NCBI GenBank assembly: GCA_003605085.1
Contig: QZKD01000028.1
Location: forward strand, 45,332 to 109,331
Reading direction: 5' to 3'
DNA from: Acholeplasma sp.
GTDB lineage: Bacteria; Bacillota_I; Bacilli_A; Acholeplasmatales; Acholeplasmataceae
DNA: 64,000 nt
Shown here: piece by piece, positions 42,803 through 52,368 of the stretch
How positions within the stretch are numbered: position 1 is the first letter of the stretch
How the letters are laid out: the number at the start of each line of letters is the position of its first letter
Notes under the pieces: generated by a model
The model's database searches: none
What the model was told of the DNA's origin: nothing
What the model saw: only the letters and a program-made list of their open reading frames with translations
Position numbers and translations under genes: made by a program

Positions 42803-44725
42803 ATGAATATTCAATTTCCAGATGGTAGTATCAAATCATTTCGCGAAGGAATGAGTGTTAAGGATGTGGCTGAAAGTCTTTCGATGAGTCTTGCCAAAGC
42901 AGCGATTGCTGGCATTTATAATGGTCACTATGTCGAATTATCTCGAAAGCTTTTTGAAGATGGAAAATTAGAACTCTTGACAGAAAAAGATAAGCGTGTG
43001 CTAGATGTTGTCAATCACAGCACGGCACATCTTTTAGCTCAAGCTATTAAGCGTCTTTATCCAAAGGCGAATTTTGGTGTGGGTCCTGCCATTGAAGAAG
43101 GTTTTTATTATGATGTTGATTTTGGCGATGATGAAAAAGTGACTGATGAAGATTTAGTCAAGATCGAAAAAATCATGCATGAACTTTCGGAAGAAAACCA
43201 TCCCATCGTGCGCCATGAAGTGAGTTATGAGGAAGCAAAGAAAATCTTTGCTCATGATCCCTATAAACTCGAATTGATCGAGGAATTCAAAAACGATGGC
43301 TTAACTGTCTATTCACAAGGTGAGTTTACGGATTTATGTCGTGGTGGACATGTGGCATCGACCAAGATCCTCAAGCATTTTAAGCTGCTCAATTTAGCAG
43401 GTGCTTACTGGAGAGGGAATTCCGATAATAAAATGCTCGTGAGAGTGTATGGAACTTCTTTTTTAAGTAAAAAAGACTTAGATGCGTACTTAAATCTTCT
43501 TGAAGAACGCAAACAACGAGATCATCGTAAATTAGGAAAAGAACTCGATTTGTTCTTAATCTCCAAAGAAGTCGGTGCAGGTCTTCCTTTCTGGTTACCT
43601 AAAGGAGCAACCGTGCGTCGTGTGATTGAACGCTATATCACGGATAAAGAAATCAGTTTGGGTTATTTCCATGTGTATACGCCAATTTTAGCCAATGTTG
43701 ATCTTTATAAGACCTCAGGTCATTGGGATCACTATCAAGATTCCATGTTCCCACCGATGGATATGGGGGAAGGTGAAATGCTCGTGATTCGTCCCATGAA
43801 CTGTCCTCATCATATGATTATGTATAAAAACGATGTCCACAGTTATCGAGAACTCCCCTTACGCATTGCAGAACTTGGGATGATGCATCGCTATGAAAAG
43901 AGCGGCGCACTTTCTGGATTGCAGCGCGTCAGAGAAATGACCTTAAACGATGCCCATATTTTTGTTCGCCCTGATCAGATTAAAGATGAGTTTAAACGAA
44001 CAGTTGAACTTATGCTCGCCGTTTATAAAGACTTTAATATTACTGACTATCAATTTAGACTCAGTTATCGTGACCCACAAGATACCCATAAATACTTCCC
44101 TGATGATGAGATGTGGATTAAGGCTGAAGCCATGTTAAAAGAAGCGATGGATGAAATAGGTGCTAACTATTATGAGGCGATTGGTGAAGCTGCATTCTAT
44201 GGTCCTAAACTTGATGTTCAGGTCAAAACAGCTTTAGGAAATGCAGAAACACTTTCGACAATTCAGATCGATTTCTTACTTCCACAACGTTTTGAACTTA
44301 CCTATGTCGGTGAAGATGGCAAAAACATTTATCGTCCCGTAGTTATTCATCGTGGTATTGTCTCGACCATGGAACGTTTTGTTGCTTACCTCATTGAAGA
44401 GTATAAAGGCGCATTCCCCTTCTGGTTAGCTCCTGTTCAGGTCAAAGTATTACCTGTCAATGTAACTCATCATAGCGATTATGTCATCAAGATTCATGAA
44501 ACATTAAAAGCTGAAGGCTTCCGTGTCGAAAGTGATCTAAGAGAAGAAAAATTAGGCTATAAGATTAGAGAAGCACAAACGATGAAGATTCCTTATTCAT
44601 TGGTTATTGGTGATAAAGAAAAAGAGTTTTCTCAAGTTACTTATCGCCCATACGGGTCACAAGAACAAATCACTGTACCATTTTCTGAATTTTTAGCAAA
44701 AATTCGTCAAGAAAATAAAAAATAA
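42803..44725 (+). CDS. thrS: Threonyl-tRNA synthetase
   Basis: 640 residues: TGS domain (1-62), editing SAD domain with HSTAHLLA and TDLCRGGHV, class II catalytic core with [10 protein letters not shown] (zinc Cys and His) and [11 protein letters not shown], and the C-terminal anticodon-binding domain. It charges tRNA-Thr. AAGGGGTG favours ATG 42803 over the GTG at 42794. Controlled by the T-box before it. No clear terminator follows. Confidence 0.97.
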   Translation: MNIQFPDGSIKSFREGMSVKDVAESLSMSLAKAAIAGIYNGHYVELSRKLFEDGKLELLTEKDKRVLDVVNHSTAHLLAQAIKRLYPKANFGVGPAIEEGFYYDVDFGDDEKVTDEDLVKIEKIMHELSEENHPIVRHEVSYEEAKKIFAHDPYKLELIEEFKNDGLTVYSQGEFTDLCRGGHVASTKILKHFKLLNLAGAYWRGNSDNKMLVRVYGTSFLSKKDLDAYLNLLEERKQRDHRKLGKELDLFLISKEVGAGLPFWLPKGATVRRVIERYITDKEISLGYFHVYTPILANVDLYKTSGHWDHYQDSMFPPMDMGEGEMLVIRPMNCPHHMIMYKNDVHSYRELPLRIAELGMMHRYEKSGALSGLQRVREMTLNDAHIFVRPDQIKDEFKRTVELMLAVYKDFNITDYQFRLSYRDPQDTHKYFPDDEMWIKAEAMLKEAMDEIGANYYEAIGEAAFYGPKLDVQVKTALGNAETLSTIQIDFLLPQRFELTYVGEDGKNIYRPVVIHRGIVSTMERFVAYLIEEYKGAFPFWLAPVQVKVLPVNVTHHSDYVIKIHETLKAEGFRVESDLREEKLGYKIREAQTMKIPYSLVIGDKEKEFSQVTYRPYGSQEQITVPFSEFLAKIRQENKK

Positions 44726-44857
44726 TTTAAAATAATATGATATAATAATGGTGTTGGAGTAATCATAAGAGGGATATACCTAAGTATGTATGAAACAGCA
44801 TCATTATTTTTTATCGCATGACATTATTTATAGAGTTATCTATGGAAAGGATTATCT

Positions 44858-45760
44858 ATGTTAGAAGTAAAAAATGCACGCATGTTATATGGCGATTTGG
44901 TGGCTGTTGACCATTTGAGTTTCACGATTAGACCGGGAGATATTTTTGGTTTACTTGGAACCAATGGGGCAGGAAAAACAACCACATTTCGTATGATTAT
45001 GGGGCTTTTAGAACCCACTGAAGGAGAAGTTCTTTATCACGGTGAACACGTTGGATATCACAATGTCAATGAGATTGGCTATATGATTGAAGAGCGCTCA
45101 CTTCTTACGAAGATTACCGTTAGGGAGCTCATGCTCTATTTTGGTCAGCTTAAAGATATGCAGCCCAAAGTGATTTTGGAACGCTTAGATTATTGGCTAG
45201 ATCGCTTTGGTATACCTGAATACAAGAACAAGAAGATCAAAGAACTTTCCAAGGGAAATCAACAGAAAATTCAGTTTATTTCCGCGATTATTAATAATCC
45301 AAAACTACTCGTTTTAGATGAACCATTCAGTGGGCTTGATCCCATCAACACTGAACTTTTTGTGAACGTCATCAGAGACTTCCAGAAACAAGGAGCGATG
45401 GTTGTCTTTTCATCCCATCAACTCGATCATGTGGAATCGTTTTGTGAAGAATTGATCGTCTTAGAAAAAGGAAAAGTCATCATCGAAGGGCGAATTGATC
45501 AAGTAAAAAAAGATTTTAAAAAAATGAGTATCAAGATTATTGGGGATGTCAATGTTGAGACACTCAAAAATATCCCTGGCGTTTATCAAGTGATCGAGAA
45601 TGCAGATCAAGTGATTGTTAAAATTGAAAGTGAAGATGTTTCATCACGTGTCTTTGATTACGTTAAAACCTGTAAAAATATCACAAAATATGATGTTGGA
45701 CGTGCATCTCTATCTGAAATTTTTATCGCGAAAGTAGGTCAAAACCATGAAAAAGTTTAA
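44858..45760 (+). CDS. ABC transporter ATP-binding protein (NatA/ABC-2 type)
   Basis: 300 residues. Walker A GTNGAGKTT, signature LSKGNQQK, Walker B LLVLDEPFSGLD, switch FSSHQLDHVE, then a C-terminal extension of about 90 residues seen in the NatA/YhaQ group. It overlaps the permease gene by 14 bases. NatAB-type systems are linked to sodium or antimicrobial peptide export; the real substrate is unknown. TATAAT with TGA before it stands at 44741-44746. Confidence 0.9.
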   Translation: MLEVKNARMLYGDLVAVDHLSFTIRPGDIFGLLGTNGAGKTTTFRMIMGLLEPTEGEVLYHGEHVGYHNVNEIGYMIEERSLLTKITVRELMLYFGQLKDMQPKVILERLDYWLDRFGIPEYKNKKIKELSKGNQQKIQFISAIINNPKLLVLDEPFSGLDPINTELFVNVIRDFQKQGAMVVFSSHQLDHVESFCEELIVLEKGKVIIEGRIDQVKKDFKKMSIKIIGDVNVETLKNIPGVYQVIENADQVIVKIESEDVSSRVFDYVKTCKNITKYDVGRASLSEIFIAKVGQNHEKV

Positions 45761-47015
45761 ATTCTTAGTGAAATATGGCTTGCTTAAACGCGTTGGAAGA
45801 AAGAGTTTCATGATTGCAAATATCATTATCGCGATTTTGCTTATTGCGATCATCAATTTACCCTCCATCATTGCATTATTCGGTAACGATGAAGAGATCA
45901 CAGATATTCAAATTCAACTCGTCAATGAAACTACCCAAGTTGAACTGAGTGATGATCTAGAACTCATTTTTAATGCCGGTTTACCTACAACACTTTATTA
46001 TGTGACAGAAATCAACCAAGCAAGTTTTGATGCAGATACATTTTGGCAAGATCCTGAAGTTGATATCGTCTTTGTCTTTAGTGGTGATATCGATCGTCCT
46101 AATATCGATATCTACAGTAAGTTCCCCGAATGGAATGGGGGATTCATGAATCAAATCGAGTTACTCATTATCAATTATCAATTGGGTGGAACATACGAAA
46201 GACCCGTGTTTGATACCATCTTAGCTCCTGATTATGAGGACCCTGAACAAGGTGCAATTATTGGATCGATTTCTAGTTTATTGATCTTACCGTTGTTTAT
46301 TTTAGTGACTATGGCAACTCAGTTTGTCGGTGTTGATATTATCGAAGAAAAATCAACCAAAGCGATTGAAACCATTATCGCAAGTGTTCCAGCCAATACC
46401 CATTTCTTATCAAAAATTGTTTCTGCCATCTTTTTTGTGGGCATTCAGGGGGTACTCATTCTCTTCTATAGTTTTATTGCAACACTCGTTGCAAGAGCAT
46501 TTTCGAGTAATCCAGAACTGAATTTACCCGTGGGTCAAGCTTCACTCCTCGACTATTTAGCTGATATACTACCCAACTGGCCAGTCTTACTATTAATGAC
46601 AGGACTCTTCATCATCATAGGGACGTTGTTTTATTTGGTGATCGCAGCTTTATTCGCATCCATGGCCGTCACACAAGAAGATTATCAACAATTTCAATCA
46701 CCTTTAATGCTTATGTTACTCGCTGGTTTCTATATTGGCATATTTGCACCTATGGCAGGTGGTGATGGCTTCATGAAAGTCATGAGCTTTATTCCCATCT
46801 TTACACCGATTGTTGCTCCTGTAGCTTTAGCTGGTGGCTATATTGCTATTTGGGAAGGGATTGTAGCGATTGTGGTCATGACCATCTTTATGCTCTTAGC
46901 GATCTACCTGGTTGCTCCAGTCTATAAGGTCGCCATCCTAAACTATGACCAAACGAAATTCTTTAAACGTATCAAAGATAATTTTAAGAAAGCTTTTCAC
47001 AATAAAAAGAAATAA
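45747..47015 (+). CDS. ABC-2 type permease (NatB/YhaP-like)
   Basis: 422 residues. One membrane helix near 22-42, a large outer domain (about 45-170), then five further helices between 175 and 405, the layout of the NatB/YhaP family. Conserved pieces include VDIIEEKSTKAIETIIASV before the second helix group. Coupled to the ATPase gene before it. A bidirectional terminator follows. Confidence 0.88.
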   Translation: MKKFKFLVKYGLLKRVGRKSFMIANIIIAILLIAIINLPSIIALFGNDEEITDIQIQLVNETTQVELSDDLELIFNAGLPTTLYYVTEINQASFDADTFWQDPEVDIVFVFSGDIDRPNIDIYSKFPEWNGGFMNQIELLIINYQLGGTYERPVFDTILAPDYEDPEQGAIIGSISSLLILPLFILVTMATQFVGVDIIEEKSTKAIETIIASVPANTHFLSKIVSAIFFVGIQGVLILFYSFIATLVARAFSSNPELNLPVGQASLLDYLADILPNWPVLLLMTGLFIIIGTLFYLVIAALFASMAVTQEDYQQFQSPLMLMLLAGFYIGIFAPMAGGDGFMKVMSFIPIFTPIVAPVALAGGYIAIWEGIVAIVVMTIFMLLAIYLVAPVYKVAILNYDQTKFFKRIKDNFKKAFHNKKK

Positions 47016-47017
47016 AA

Positions 47018-47044
47018 AAAGGATGGTCAGCCGACCATCCTTTT
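47018..47044. terminator. Bidirectional terminator between the ABC permease and HPr genes
   Basis: GGATGGTC (47021-47028), loop AGCC, GACCATCC (47033-47040), with A on the left and T on the right, so it can end transcripts of both converging units. Confidence 0.88.
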
Positions 47045-47301
47045 CATATCAGTTGATGCTCTTTCATGTAGGATTCAATCTCTTTTAAATACTGGCTATC
47101 GTCATCTGAAACGCGAAGGATGAATGTATCGTCTTTGGATAAACCTAGACTCATGATAGCCATAATGGATTTTGCATCAGCAACAAAGTCTTTATAAATT
47201 AAGAACACATCAATCGGTAGTGATGAGATATACCGCACAAAGTTGGTGGCTGGACGAGAATGAAGTCCAGTTTCAGAGATAAGTTGAAACGATTTTTCCA
47301 T
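47044..47301 (-). CDS. ptsH: Phosphocarrier protein HPr
   Basis: 85 residues. The phosphorylated His 14 is in TGLHSRPAT, and the regulatory Ser 45 is in AKSIMAIMSLGL; both positions match HPr, so it can take phosphate from enzyme I and, in the family, from HPr kinase. This sets it apart from Crh, which lacks the His. It stands alone; no enzyme I gene is near. AAAGGAG precedes the start. A TTGACA upstream on the minus strand (47357-47352) may be its -35. Confidence 0.94.
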   Translation of the reverse strand: MEKSFQLISETGLHSRPATNFVRYISSLPIDVFLIYKDFVADAKSIMAIMSLGLSKDDTFILRVSDDDSQYLKEIESYMKEHQLI

Positions 47302-47446
47302 AGATAAGACACTCCTTTAATTTGAGTTTATCTTAATGTAAGGACTAGTTTGTCAATGACATTGTATCATAAAAGCCTCTTTCATGCGAATGAAAATGGG
47401 AAAGTTTGACATCCCTTTTAGGTATGTTTTGTTTTCTCGTTTTCTT

Positions 47447-47474
47447 TTGATTTCTCATCAATGAGTGCTATAAT
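47447..47474 (+). promoter_or_regulatory. Promoter of the mrp-like gene
   Basis: TTGATT (47447-47452) and TATAAT (47469-47474) are 16 bases apart, with TGC before the -10. Confidence 0.7.
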
Positions 47475-47491
47475 GGTTTCGAGGTGAAAAC

Positions 47492-48490
47492 ATGACATCC
47501 TATGATGATTTAAGAAAACGTCTTGAAGAGATCGTTGATCCTGGGTTTAACCAACCATTTAAAACTGTTGCCGGGATAAAAAAACTCGTGATTGGACCCA
47601 CTGGTGTTGTTGAACTTGAGGTCAATCTAAAAGACAAACAAAAGAATGAGCAAGCCGTTCGTTTACTAATTATTAAGCTTGTTAAAATCGAACTTGGGTT
47701 TCCTGGTATCAAAATTGATTTTTTTGAATCAGAGTTCGTGCCTGAAGGAGAAAAACCCATTAAGTATTTAGCGATTGCATCAGGTAAAGGTGGTGTGGGG
47801 AAATCAACAGTCACCGCTAATTTAGCTGCTGCACTCATCAGAAAAGGTAAAAAGGTTGGAATTATTGATGCCGATGTGTATGGCGCATCCATTCCAAATA
47901 TTCTAGATTTACCAATTAAGCCTTTGAACGCAACAGAAGATGAAAAAATGATTCCTTTAAGTAAAGAAGGCATTGAAGTTATCTCGACCGAATTTTTTAT
48001 GCCACCCGATAAACCACTCATGTGGCGTGGTCCTATGTTAGGGAAAATGCTTATCCATTTTTTCAGTGGTGTTAAATGGCAAGATGAAGTCGATATTATA
48101 TTGATCGATTTACCTCCGGGGACTGGTGATGTGGCTTTAGATGTAAAGACCTATGTTCCAAAGAGTAAAATACTCGTTGTAACAACACCTCATCCCAATG
48201 CATCGCATGTCGCGGTCAAAGCAGGTATTGGGGCTCAAAATATCGGTCATGAAGTGATTGGTGTCGTTGAGAACATGAGTTATTATTTAAATACATGTAA
48301 TCAAAAAAGAGAATTTCTCTTTGGTCAAGGTGGCGGAGATGTCGTCGCGAAAAAACTTGGTGTTCCACTTTTAAGTCAGATTCCGCTTGGACAACCTGAA
48401 AAAGGTGGATATATCTTCAAAGGTCAAGAGATTCAAGGAAAAGCCTATGATCAATTGGCACTTGATGTCATCAAAGAATTAGAGTTATAA
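47492..48490 (+). CDS. mrp: Mrp/NBP35 family P-loop ATPase (SalA-like)
   Basis: 332 residues. An N-terminal MIP18-type domain (about 1-80) precedes the deviant Walker A ATPase SGKGGVGKST, with IIDADVYG, MWRGPMLG and DLPPGTGD, all diagnostic. The family carries iron-sulfur clusters or, as SalA, acts as a regulator. The C-x-x-C pair that holds the cluster in Mrp/ApbC is missing; only a single Cys is seen there (YYLNTCNQKR), as in SalA-like members. So a cluster-carrier role is doubtful. A terminator follows. Confidence 0.9.
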   Translation: MTSYDDLRKRLEEIVDPGFNQPFKTVAGIKKLVIGPTGVVELEVNLKDKQKNEQAVRLLIIKLVKIELGFPGIKIDFFESEFVPEGEKPIKYLAIASGKGGVGKSTVTANLAAALIRKGKKVGIIDADVYGASIPNILDLPIKPLNATEDEKMIPLSKEGIEVISTEFFMPPDKPLMWRGPMLGKMLIHFFSGVKWQDEVDIILIDLPPGTGDVALDVKTYVPKSKILVVTTPHPNASHVAVKAGIGAQNIGHEVIGVVENMSYYLNTCNQKREFLFGQGGGDVVAKKLGVPLLSQIPLGQPEKGGYIFKGQEIQGKAYDQLALDVIKELEL

Positions 48491-48502
48491 ACTTAACAAT
48501 TA

Positions 48503-48526
48503 AAAAGCACTTCGGTGCTTTTTTCT
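48503..48526 (+). terminator. Terminator after mrp
   Basis: AAGCAC, tetraloop TTCG and GTGCTT, followed by a run of T. Confidence 0.9.
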
Positions 48527-48631
48527 TTTTATTTAATCCCACAATATCCCATCGAAATAGAGATTATTTACGATGTTTTTAAATAGATATTGTATCATGA
48601 TTAATGGGTACGTTTTCATGGGTATCTTTGA

Positions 48632-48659
48632 TTGACAATTATTCAAAAAAGTCTAAAAT
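48632..48659 (+). promoter_or_regulatory. Promoter of the CoA-disulfide reductase gene
   Basis: TTGACA (48632-48637) and TAAAAT (48654-48659) with a 16-base spacer. Its place shows that translation cannot begin at the in-frame ATG at 48604 upstream and supports ATG 48685. Confidence 0.8.
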
Positions 48660-48684
48660 TGAACGTGTTGGAGGTACGATTCGT

Positions 48685-51165
48685 ATGAAAAAGAAAATTT
48701 TAATCATCGGCGGAGTCGCCGGTGGTGCAACCACGGCAGCACGTCTTAGACGTGTCAATGAATTTGCAGAAATCATTTTATTTGAACGTGGTGAGTTTAT
48801 TAGTTTTGCCAATTGTGGTTTACCTTATCACATCGGTGGAGTGATTTCATCTCGCGATGCGCTCGTTGTGCAATCTGCAGAAGATATGCATAAGAAATTC
48901 AATGTCGACGTCAGAATTTGGAATGAAGTCACCGAAATTGACCGTCAAAAGAAGACGGTGACTGTATTTAACCACAAAGAAAAAAAGACCTATGTTGAGA
49001 CTTATGATAAACTTATCATCTCAACCGGTTCACAGCCTGTAAAACCACCGATTCCAGGAATCAATGAAGCGAAGAACCTTTTCACTTTAAGAAACATTCC
49101 TGATATGGATCAGATCAAAGCATTCATTCATGAAAACAAACCTAAGCGAGCTGCTGTCATTGGTGGTGGTTATATCGGGGTAGAAATGATGGAAAACCTT
49201 CATCATTTAGGCATGAAAGTGACATTGATTGAAATGGCAAACCAAGTCATGGGAATGTTTGATTTTGAGATGGCTCAAATCATTCATCAACACATGATTG
49301 AACAGGGAATCTCACTCATCTTAAGCGATGGTGTGAAATCGTTTGATCAAGAAGGAAAACAGATTACACTCCAAAGTGGCACCAAAGTCATGGCTGATCT
49401 TGTAATCTTTGCGATTGGTGTAAGACCTGATAATAAACTTGCTAAGGATGCAGGACTAGCCTTAACCGAACGCGGAGCGATTAAAGTCGATGAGCACATG
49501 CTTACTTCTGATCCAGATATTTATGCAATAGGTGACGTTGTAGAAGTTCCACATCTCGTCTCTAAGCAGTACATGCTTGCTGCACTTGCAGGACCTGCAA
49601 ATAAACAAGGACGCTATGTTGCTAACCATATTTTTGGTATTGAAGATGCGTATGAAGGTACACTTGCGACAAGTGCTGCGAAAATTCTTGAACTCACGGT
49701 TGCATCCACTGGATTATCAGAAAAGAATTTAAAGACATTAGGTCTACCGTATAAGGCTATTCATATTCACCCCACATCCCATGCAAGTTATTATCCTAAT
49801 GCTGAACCTATGGCATTAAAAGTTCTCTTTAATCCAGACACTGAAGCAATCTATGGTGCACAAGCCGTCGGTGGTGGTGGTGTGGATAAACGCATTGACG
49901 TTTTAGCTACAGCGATTTATGCAAAGCTTAAAGTCACTGCATTAAAAAACCTAGATCTGGCATATGCACCTCCCTTTTCAAGTGCAAAGGACCCTGTCAA
50001 TATGGTAGGTTTTGTCGCTGAAAACATTCAAAAAGGATTAGTACAGACCATTACATGGAATGAAATGCATGAATTTGCAGCGAAGGGATCTTACGTGCTT
50101 GATGTTCGTGAACGTCCTGAATACATGCTTGAATATTTACCTGGTTCTGTCAATATTCCCTTATCAGAACTTAGAGAACATTTAAATGAAATACCTAAAG
50201 ATCAGCCTGTTTATGTCTATTGTCATGTTGGAACCAGAGGTTATACCGCATCTCGCATCCTATCACAACATGGATTCAATGTCAGAAACCTAGATGGTGG
50301 ATTCAAGTCATATTCATGCGTCTATGATCACGATGGTAGTGAAGTTTGTTTCACACTCATCGATGAATTAGGCATTCCCGTTGTGGATCATAAGAAACTC
50401 GAAGAAGCGATTCCAGTCGTTGAAGATAAAAAGATTAAGATTTCTGTGGATGCATGTGGTTTGCAATGTCCAGGTCCGATTGTTAAGGTCTATCAAACGA
50501 TGCAGGATATGGATGATCACGAAGTACTCGAAGTCAGAGCAACCGATCCGGGCTTTATGCGAGATATTCAAGCGTGGGCTGATAAAACAGGCAATACGCT
50601 TCTCAATATTGAAAAAGATGGCAAAGTCATTACCGCATATATCAAGAAGGGTTCAGATACATCGATTAAGCAGGGGTATGAAGTCAAACAATCGCCTAAA
50701 GGATCAACGATCGTTGTCTTTAGTCAAGATTTGGATAAAGCTATCGCTGCGTTCATTATCGCTTCGGGTGCGAAAACACTCGGTAAAGATGTTTCATTAT
50801 TCTTTACTTTCTGGGGTTTAAATATCTTAAGAAAAGCGAAGAAAGTCAGAGTGAAGAAATCATTGATCGAAGCGATGTTTGGTAAAATGATGCCAAGAGG
50901 AACGAAGAAACTCCCGATTTCAAATATGAATATGATGGGCATGGGACCTAAGATGATCAAGTCCGTCATGAAGAAAAAGAACGTGGATTCCCTTGAAGCA
51001 CTCATGAGTAATGCACAAGCGATGGGAATCAAGATCGTTGCGTGTGCGATGTCGATGGACATCATGGGTATTAAGCAAGAAGAACTCATCGATGGTATCG
51101 AAATTGGTGGCGTAGCTACGTATCTTGCCGATACTGAATCTGCAAACCACAACCTCTTTATCTAA
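48685..51165 (+). CDS. CoA-disulfide reductase fused to rhodanese, TusA-like and DsrE-like domains
   Basis: 826 residues with four domains. 1-450: FAD/NAD(P)H disulfide reductase of the CoADR type, with GGVAGGATTAARLRR for FAD, active Cys 43 in FANCGLPYH, and GGGYIGVEM for NAD(P)H. About 460-555: rhodanese with catalytic Cys in YCHVGTRG near 513. About 585-655: TusA/SirA-like with GLQCPGP. About 672-826: DsrE/F-like. All four handle thiols or sulfane sulfur. The chain could reduce CoA disulfide or CoA persulfide and pass sulfur between its own domains. GGAGG precedes ATG 48685. It forms its own unit with a terminator. Confidence 0.92.
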   Translation: MKKKILIIGGVAGGATTAARLRRVNEFAEIILFERGEFISFANCGLPYHIGGVISSRDALVVQSAEDMHKKFNVDVRIWNEVTEIDRQKKTVTVFNHKEKKTYVETYDKLIISTGSQPVKPPIPGINEAKNLFTLRNIPDMDQIKAFIHENKPKRAAVIGGGYIGVEMMENLHHLGMKVTLIEMANQVMGMFDFEMAQIIHQHMIEQGISLILSDGVKSFDQEGKQITLQSGTKVMADLVIFAIGVRPDNKLAKDAGLALTERGAIKVDEHMLTSDPDIYAIGDVVEVPHLVSKQYMLAALAGPANKQGRYVANHIFGIEDAYEGTLATSAAKILELTVASTGLSEKNLKTLGLPYKAIHIHPTSHASYYPNAEPMALKVLFNPDTEAIYGAQAVGGGGVDKRIDVLATAIYAKLKVTALKNLDLAYAPPFSSAKDPVNMVGFVAENIQKGLVQTITWNEMHEFAAKGSYVLDVRERPEYMLEYLPGSVNIPLSELREHLNEIPKDQPVYVYCHVGTRGYTASRILSQHGFNVRNLDGGFKSYSCVYDHDGSEVCFTLIDELGIPVVDHKKLEEAIPVVEDKKIKISVDACGLQCPGPIVKVYQTMQDMDDHEVLEVRATDPGFMRDIQAWADKTGNTLLNIEKDGKVITAYIKKGSDTSIKQGYEVKQSPKGSTIVVFSQDLDKAIAAFIIASGAKTLGKDVSLFFTFWGLNILRKAKKVRVKKSLIEAMFGKMMPRGTKKLPISNMNMMGMGPKMIKSVMKKKNVDSLEALMSNAQAMGIKIVACAMSMDIMGIKQEELIDGIEIGGVATYLADTESANHNLFI

Positions 51166-51170
51166 TCATA

Positions 51171-51196
51171 AAGGCGCAAATCTGCGCCTTTTCTTA
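51171..51196 (+). terminator. Terminator after the CoA-disulfide reductase gene
   Basis: AAGGCGCA (51171-51178), loop AATC, TGCGCCTT (51183-51190), then TTCTT. Confidence 0.85.
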
Positions 51197-51225
51197 TTGA
51201 CAAAAATCTTGGGTCATGTTATCAT
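51197..51225 (+). promoter_or_regulatory. Promoter of the acetate-type transporter gene
   Basis: TTGACA (51197-51202) and TATCAT (51220-51225) are 17 bases apart. A leader of about 85 bases with a small hairpin (CCATT, loop TTC, AATGG, 51258-51270) separates it from the start codon; no known riboswitch is recognised. Confidence 0.78.
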
Positions 51226-51316
51226 GCTTTAGGATGTGACTGATGGCTTTATCTCCCCATTTTCAATGGAGTATAGCGTCTGCACATAAAAACGAATATA
51301 GGAGACAAAAACACAC

Positions 51317-51856
51317 ATGAAAAACGCAAATCCAGCACCTCTGGGCTTACTCGGATTTGGCATGACAACGATTCTATTGAACCTACACAATGCTGGCCTT
51401 ATCCCTCTTTCGATGATGATTATCGGAATGGGTGTCGCTTTAGGGGGACTCACTCAAATCGTTGCTGGTTTACAAGAATTAAAACAAGGAAAAACATTTG
51501 GGGGAACCGCGTTTACGGCGTATGGATTCTTCTGGTTAAGTTTAGTTATCATTTGGTATTTTCCTAAAGCTGGACTTGAAGCAGATAAAATTTCAATGGG
51601 TTATTACCTTCTTGTTTGGGGAATCTTCACGACATTTATGTTCATTGGTACTTTAAAGCATAATATGATTACACGCATCGTGTTTGGATCCTTGGCTTTA
51701 CTGTTCTACCTGCTTGCTTTAGGTGATTTCACCGGTATTGAAACAATCACCACTATCGCAGGTATCGTTGGTATTTTCTGTGGTGCATCCGCATTCTATA
51801 GCGCAGTTGCCCAGGTTTTAAATGAAGAATACGGAAAAAACATTTTCCCAATGTAA
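51317..51856 (+). CDS. satP: Acetate/succinate transporter, GPR1/FUN34/YaaH family
   Basis: 179 residues with six predicted membrane helices. The family signature [11 protein letters not shown] stands at the N-terminus and [20 protein letters not shown] in the middle (in parts: [23 protein letters not shown]). Members move acetate, succinate or related small acids across the membrane. AGGAGA precedes the ATG. It has its own promoter and terminator. Direction and substrate cannot be told; acetate release in fermentation is plausible. Confidence 0.9.
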   Translation: MKNANPAPLGLLGFGMTTILLNLHNAGLIPLSMMIIGMGVALGGLTQIVAGLQELKQGKTFGGTAFTAYGFFWLSLVIIWYFPKAGLEADKISMGYYLLVWGIFTTFMFIGTLKHNMITRIVFGSLALLFYLLALGDFTGIETITTIAGIVGIFCGASAFYSAVAQVLNEEYGKNIFPM

Positions 51857-51860
51857 AAAT

Positions 51861-51887
51861 AAAAGAGACTTCAGTCTCTTTTTTTAT
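51861..51887 (+). terminator. Terminator after satP
   Basis: AAAGAGAC, loop TTCA, GTCTCTTT and further T; the left A-run makes it usable from the minus strand for the VOC gene too. Confidence 0.88.
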
Positions 51888-52294
51888 TCTGTGATAATCA
51901 TCCATCGGAGATGGAATTTATCAGAAAATTCTGCATATGCGGGACTGAAAAACGTTGGTCCTAAAGGGGTATGAGTTATCCCACCAAGAGATAGTTGATC
52001 ATAGATTTTTTTGGCGTATTCAACCGTCTTCGCTTGAATAGATAAGGTCACTTGATTGCCAATCAGATAGGGATGTGTTCCATCATTGGGGGTATCTGCT
52101 ACATAAAGGATCGATCCATCAAGATGAAGTTCTGCATGGAGAACCATAGATTGCATATAGTCAGGGAGTTCATCTGCTTTGGGCATCTCATGATAGGTCA
52201 TGATTTTTGCGGGTTCACTTTGAAATACTTCTTGATAAAAATGTAAGGCATCTTTGGCGTTACCATTAAAATTTACATAGGGAATAATAGACAT
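51884..52294 (-). CDS. VOC-superfamily protein (PhnB/YjdN-like)
   Basis: 136 residues, two beta-alpha-beta-beta-beta units of the vicinal oxygen chelate fold. Features of the PhnB-like group are IPYVNFNGNAKDALHFYQEVF (parts IPYVNFNGNA and KDALHFYQEVF), the middle HAELHLDGSILYVAD and the end FSDKFHLRWMI. Function in this group is unknown. ATG 52294 has AAAGGAG upstream; the frame runs on to 52363 without a better start. It stands between satP and the glycine cleavage genes. Confidence 0.85.
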   Translation of the reverse strand: MSIIPYVNFNGNAKDALHFYQEVFQSEPAKIMTYHEMPKADELPDYMQSMVLHAELHLDGSILYVADTPNDGTHPYLIGNQVTLSIQAKTVEYAKKIYDQLSLGGITHTPLGPTFFSPAYAEFSDKFHLRWMIITE

Positions 52295-52368
52295 AGTATT
52301 CGTCTCCTTTACCTGCATTATATGAAAAAATAAGAAGATAGTCAAAAAATAAGGCACAAACATGTGCC

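Noticed and set aside
47500..48021. Open frame of 173 codons on the minus strand
   Set aside because: It lies fully inside the well-supported mrp-like gene on the plus strand and looks like a shadow frame: Ser-rich, with no ribosome site.
50381..51152. Open frames of about 140 codons on both strands
   Set aside because: They overlap the TusA- and DsrE-like domains of the CoA-disulfide reductase fusion and have no family features.
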